From Aquibium sp. ELW1220 (GTDB lineage Bacteria; Pseudomonadota; Alphaproteobacteria; Rhizobiales; Rhizobiaceae): DNA of 64,000 nucleotides. The position numbers and the translations under genes were made by a program. The notes beneath the pieces were generated by a model. That model ran no database searches and was not told where the DNA came from. It saw only the letters and a program-made list of their open reading frames with translations. The stretch is taken from NCBI RefSeq assembly GCF_030398385.1, contig NZ_JAOAOQ010000005.1, forward strand, positions 124,001 through 188,000, in the 5' to 3' direction. This document shows, piece by piece, positions 61,129 through 64,000 of this stretch. The stretch's first letter is position 1. Each line of letters starts with the position of its first letter.

Positions 61129-62091
61129 TCAGGACTTGCGACCGAGGTCGATCGCCAGCTTCAGCGCCCGGTAGGCCGCAACGCCTTTGGCCGACATATG
61201 GTCCTGCCCAGCGAGTTTCTCGAAGGTCAGCGCGATCGCGTCGCCGTGCCTGCCGCGGATCAGAGCGGCAAGGTCGCCGACGTTGCCGACCATGCGGTTG
61301 CCGTCGAGCCAAGCCTGGCGGATCGTACGGTCCGGCCATGCAAGCGCTTCCCAGTCCGACAACGTCTCCTCCTCGGTGCCGACGGTCAGCAGAAGCGGGA
61401 CCGGCTGCTCGCGCGGCGTGCCGAGGAAGGCGGCCACGTCGCCGAGGATCCTGCGGTCATTCACCCAGATCGACGGGCTTGCCGCTGTAAAGGCGTCGAA
61501 CAGGTCCGGCCGCTGCGTCATGATCCACAGCGTCATCAGGCCGCCGAGCGAGTGGCCAAAGAGCATTTCGGCGTTCCGGTCGATCGGGTACCGTGCGGCG
61601 ACGGAGGGCTTCACCTCGCGCACCAGCGCGTCGAGAACCCGTTGCCCGCCGCCGAGCTTCGGCCACGGCTTGCCGTTGGGACGCTCCGGCATGACGAAGC
61701 GGTCGGCTGGCGGCGTGTAGTGGTAGATGCGGCGCGTCTCGCTTGCGGCGGCGTCGGCATAGCCGATCGCGACCACCATGGCCGGCCTGAGCCCCGCCCG
61801 CCGCGCCGCCGGTTCCAGCGCGGCGGCGAAATCGGACAGCATGCCGAAGCTGGTGTCGCCGTCGAGCGCATAGAAGACCGGATAGCCACCGTCCGGCGCC
61901 GGGCCGGCCGGCTGCCAGACGAGCAGCCTCAGGTCGGCCTCCATAGCGTCCGAATGCACCACATGCGCGCTGCTGCCCGGGATAGACACGGCTTCGCCTC
62001 CCGGCGGTTCCGTGGCTCCCGCGCCGCCTGCAAACATCAGGGTCACGCAGAGCGCTGTCGCCATCCGCGCCATCGTCTCAGCCAGCGTCAT
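61129..62091 (-). CDS. Exported alpha/beta hydrolase, IroE/Fes-like esterase
   Basis: A 320-residue secreted hydrolase. Signal peptide about 1-27 (MATALCVTLMFAGGAGA). The nucleophile is in MLFGHSLGGLMTLW (near 180), and the later GQDHMSAKGV probably carries the catalytic His. It resembles periplasmic siderophore esterases such as IroE. Its ATG lies inside the end of the DUF2218 gene (14-base overlap), and a TonB receptor gene is just upstream, so it likely releases iron from an imported siderophore ester. Confidence 0.87.
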   Translation of the reverse strand: MTLAETMARMATALCVTLMFAGGAGATEPPGGEAVSIPGSSAHVVHSDAMEADLRLLVWQPAGPAPDGGYPVFYALDGDTSFGMLSDFAAALEPAARRAGLRPAMVVAIGYADAAASETRRIYHYTPPADRFVMPERPNGKPWPKLGGGQRVLDALVREVKPSVAARYPIDRNAEMLFGHSLGGLMTLWIMTQRPDLFDAFTAASPSIWVNDRRILGDVAAFLGTPREQPVPLLLTVGTEEETLSDWEALAWPDRTIRQAWLDGNRMVGNVGDLAALIRGRHGDAIALTFEKLAGQDHMSAKGVAAYRALKLAIDLGRKS

Positions 62092-62386
62092 GGTCGGCCT
62101 CGTTTTCGTCAGTCCAGCGGATCGCGGGTTTTTCGCGCCACGAGAACCGCGACAGGTGGTCGTCGATCACGTAGCGCGCGCGCGCCAACGCCTCCGGAGA
62201 CGGCGACACGCAGTCGATCCGCAGCGCCTCGCCGTCCGCCCGCATGCGGCAGTCGCCGAACGGGAAGTCGATCCGCGCGCTGTGCGGGTCAAAATCCACC
62301 GCGACCTTGTGCGCGAAGTGCTTGCAGAGCTGCTGCAGGTATTTGGACGCGTTGGCGGTCGCGACGACGGTTCTGGCGCTGGGCAT
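62078..62386 (-). CDS. DUF2218 protein
   Basis: A 102-residue soluble protein: MPSARTVVATANASKYLQQL, then CKHFAHKVAVDFDPHSARID and GEALRIDCVSPSPEALARAR. This is the DUF2218 pattern, a small family regularly found beside siderophore receptor or utilisation genes but not characterised. It lies 63 bases after the receptor stop and overlaps the esterase gene. Confidence 0.9.
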   Translation of the reverse strand: MPSARTVVATANASKYLQQLCKHFAHKVAVDFDPHSARIDFPFGDCRMRADGEALRIDCVSPSPEALARARYVIDDHLSRFSWREKPAIRWTDENEADHDAG

Positions 62387-62449
62387 GATGTGACCTTGCT
62401 TGGATCCGGCAGTGGGAGGCTGCGCAAACTCCTGCGCGGCCCGGTCGTC

Positions 62450-64000
62450 CTAGAATTTGGCGGACACCCGCAGCGAGGCGCTCAGCGGCTCGCCGTAGAA
62501 GTTGAACACCGAATTGCTGCCCACGCGGGCATAGTACTTCTCGTCGAAGACGTTGTTGACGTTGAGGCTGACCTCGAGGTGCTCGTTGACTTCGTAGCCA
62601 GCCAGGAGATCCACCGTGGTGTAGGCCGGCGCCTTGAGCGAGCCGGAGGAGAAGGCGCTGAAGGCCTTCAGGCCGGCGCCGACATAAAAGCCGTCGAGCA
62701 CCCCGTGGCTCTCGTTGAAGCTGTACTTGCTCCACAGCTGGAACATGTGCTCGGGCGTGTAGGCGCTGAACACCGTGCCCGCCGTGCCGGCCGAGGTCGT
62801 ATTCAGGTATTCCGTGTCGGTGAAGGTGTAGCCGACCGAGAGCTGAAAGCCCGGCAGCACCTCGCCGCTCGCCTCGACCTCGATACCCTGCGCCTGCACC
62901 TCGCCTAGCGCGGCCGAGAAGCCGGGATTGTCGGGGTCCGTCACCGCGCGGTTCGTGTCGCGCAGGTTGAAATAGGCGACGGAGGCATTCACTCCGGAAA
63001 AGAGTTCCGCCTTGAGGCCGACCTCGTACTGCCGTCCCTCGCGCGGGTCGAGCATGGCGCCGTCGATGTCGGTGGCCGTCTGGGGCTGGAAGATGGCGGT
63101 GTAGCTCGCATAGGCAGAGAGCCGGTCGGTGAGGTCGTAGACCGCGCCGGCATGGGGCGTGAACTGGCCGTCGATGTCGACGACGCTCGTGGCCGTGTCG
63201 TTCACGAGATTGGTGGTCGTGGCGTCGTACCAGGTGACGCGGGCACCGCCGATCAGCGTCAGCGGGTCGGAGGGCTTGATGCGCAGCTGGCCATAGACGC
63301 CGAACTGCTGCGGGTCGACATTCGTCTGGCTCGAATAGTTCACCGTCGGCTCGTCGAGATCGCTGTTCCAGTCGTAGATGTTCTGGTCGACGATGATCGT
63401 GCCCGCGCCCTGCAGCGTCGTGATGTCCTGGTTCTGGTAGTCGAAGCCCAGGATCACGTTGTGCTCCTGTCCCCACAGCTCGAACGGCTTGCTGATATGG
63501 GCGTCCAGGGAGAGCGACTTGGCGTCGTATTCGCGCGCGAGCCAGCGCGAATCGGCTGTGTCGGCGCCGCTCGACACGATGTCGCCGTTTTCGGCGACGT
63601 AGCCGTTCGCCCAGGCGTAGAGGAAGTTCACGTCCGTCACCTGGTAGCGCGCCGAGACCTTCGCGTGGCCGCCGTCGTCGAACTTGTGCTCCACCTCGGC
63701 GATGTAGTCCGTCACCTCGTTGTCGAAACTGTTCCAGTCGGCGCCGGTGAATGTGGAGCGGTCGAGATCGACCAGCGTGCCGTCCTGATAGCTCGGCAGG
63801 CCGTTGAACGGCATGATGTCGCGCTGCATGTGGCTGATGGAGAAGGTCGCGGTCGTGTTCTCGGTGACGTTCGCCTGGACTGTGCCGTAGGCGACGCCTA
63901 CGCCGTTTTCGACGTTCTCCACCCAGCTTCCCTCGCCTTGGTAGGCGCCGACGAAGCGGCCCCGGATCGTGCCGGCCTCGTTGAGCGGACCCGTCACGTC
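62450..64000 (-). CDS. TonB-dependent siderophore receptor (N-terminus outside window)
   Basis: The C-terminal 516 residues of an outer-membrane beta-barrel receptor. The visible part starts with DVTGPLNEAGTIRGRFVGAY (end of the plug domain), runs through alternating amphipathic strands (TLIGGARVTWYD, RLSAYASYTAIFQP) and ends in SLRVSAKF with the C-terminal Phe required for barrel assembly. The form matches the FpvA/FhuE ferric-siderophore class. The plug's N-terminus, TonB box and signal peptide are beyond position 64000, as is any Fur site. Confidence 0.93.
   Translation of the reverse strand, partial: DVTGPLNEAGTIRGRFVGAYQGEGSWVENVENGVGVAYGTVQANVTENTTATFSISHMQRDIMPFNGLPSYQDGTLVDLDRSTFTGADWNSFDNEVTDYIAEVEHKFDDGGHAKVSARYQVTDVNFLYAWANGYVAENGDIVSSGADTADSRWLAREYDAKSLSLDAHISKPFELWGQEHNVILGFDYQNQDITTLQGAGTIIVDQNIYDWNSDLDEPTVNYSSQTNVDPQQFGVYGQLRIKPSDPLTLIGGARVTWYDATTTNLVNDTATSVVDIDGQFTPHAGAVYDLTDRLSAYASYTAIFQPQTATDIDGAMLDPREGRQYEVGLKAELFSGVNASVAYFNLRDTNRAVTDPDNPGFSAALGEVQAQGIEVEASGEVLPGFQLSVGYTFTDTEYLNTTSAGTAGTVFSAYTPEHMFQLWSKYSFNESHGVLDGFYVGAGLKAFSAFSSGSLKAPAYTTVDLLAGYEVNEHLEVSLNVNNVFDEKYYARVGSNSVFNFYGEPLSASLRVSAKF

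Overview
The window is high-GC DNA with dense, short-spaced, often overlapping genes. Rhizobiales-type markers (a FixL/FixJ/FixK oxygen circuit, ugp and pot ABC importers, a BetI-like regulator, an ACR3/ArsH arsenic operon, PHA synthase with phasin) point to an alphaproteobacterium of the Mesorhizobium/Aminobacter kind. No rRNA, tRNA, CRISPR array, transposase or phage gene was seen. Both ends cut genes: a nucleoside-type ABC permease on the left and a TonB-dependent receptor on the right.

Layout: 1-8.1 kb is a (deoxy)nucleoside uptake and breakdown operon (two permeases, cdd, purine nucleoside phosphorylase, deoC, a two-module aldehyde dehydrogenase, deoA). 8.1-30 kb is amine and osmolyte metabolism: a GcvT-like folate enzyme, two FAD oxidoreductases, a phosphoethanolamine-methyltransferase-like enzyme, a BetI-like TetR, a PotD-like binding protein, ugpBAEC, a potBCA-like importer, a class III aminotransferase, a MarR unit, a divergent pair of citrate-synthase-like genes (one fused to a DNA-binding domain) and a Rieske oxygenase. 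Three promoters here share the motif TTGAA-N4-CATTCA. 30-34.4 kb holds two small unknown genes and the ars operon.

34.4-52.4 kb is a low-oxygen island: phasin/phaC/cytochrome c, universal stress protein, two more cytochromes c, an APH/P-loop kinase fusion, an acyl-CoA synthetase/acetyltransferase fusion, DUF302, a TPC-motif P-type ATPase, TrxC, a MgtC-family membrane protein, a quinone-reductase-like flavoprotein, and fixL, fixJ, a lone receiver protein and a cysteine-free fixK. Sites of the form TTGAY-N4-ATCAA, or close variants, stand before most of these units, so the island looks like a FixLJ-K regulon that carries its own regulators.

52.4-61.1 kb is the least explained part: a nucleotidyltransferase, polysaccharide deacetylase, three family-2 glycosyltransferases, an HprK-like P-loop kinase, a protein of unknown family and a PqqD-like protein. 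It looks like an uncharacterised surface-glycan or peptide-modification system. 61.1-64 kb is a siderophore locus (esterase, DUF2218, TonB receptor).
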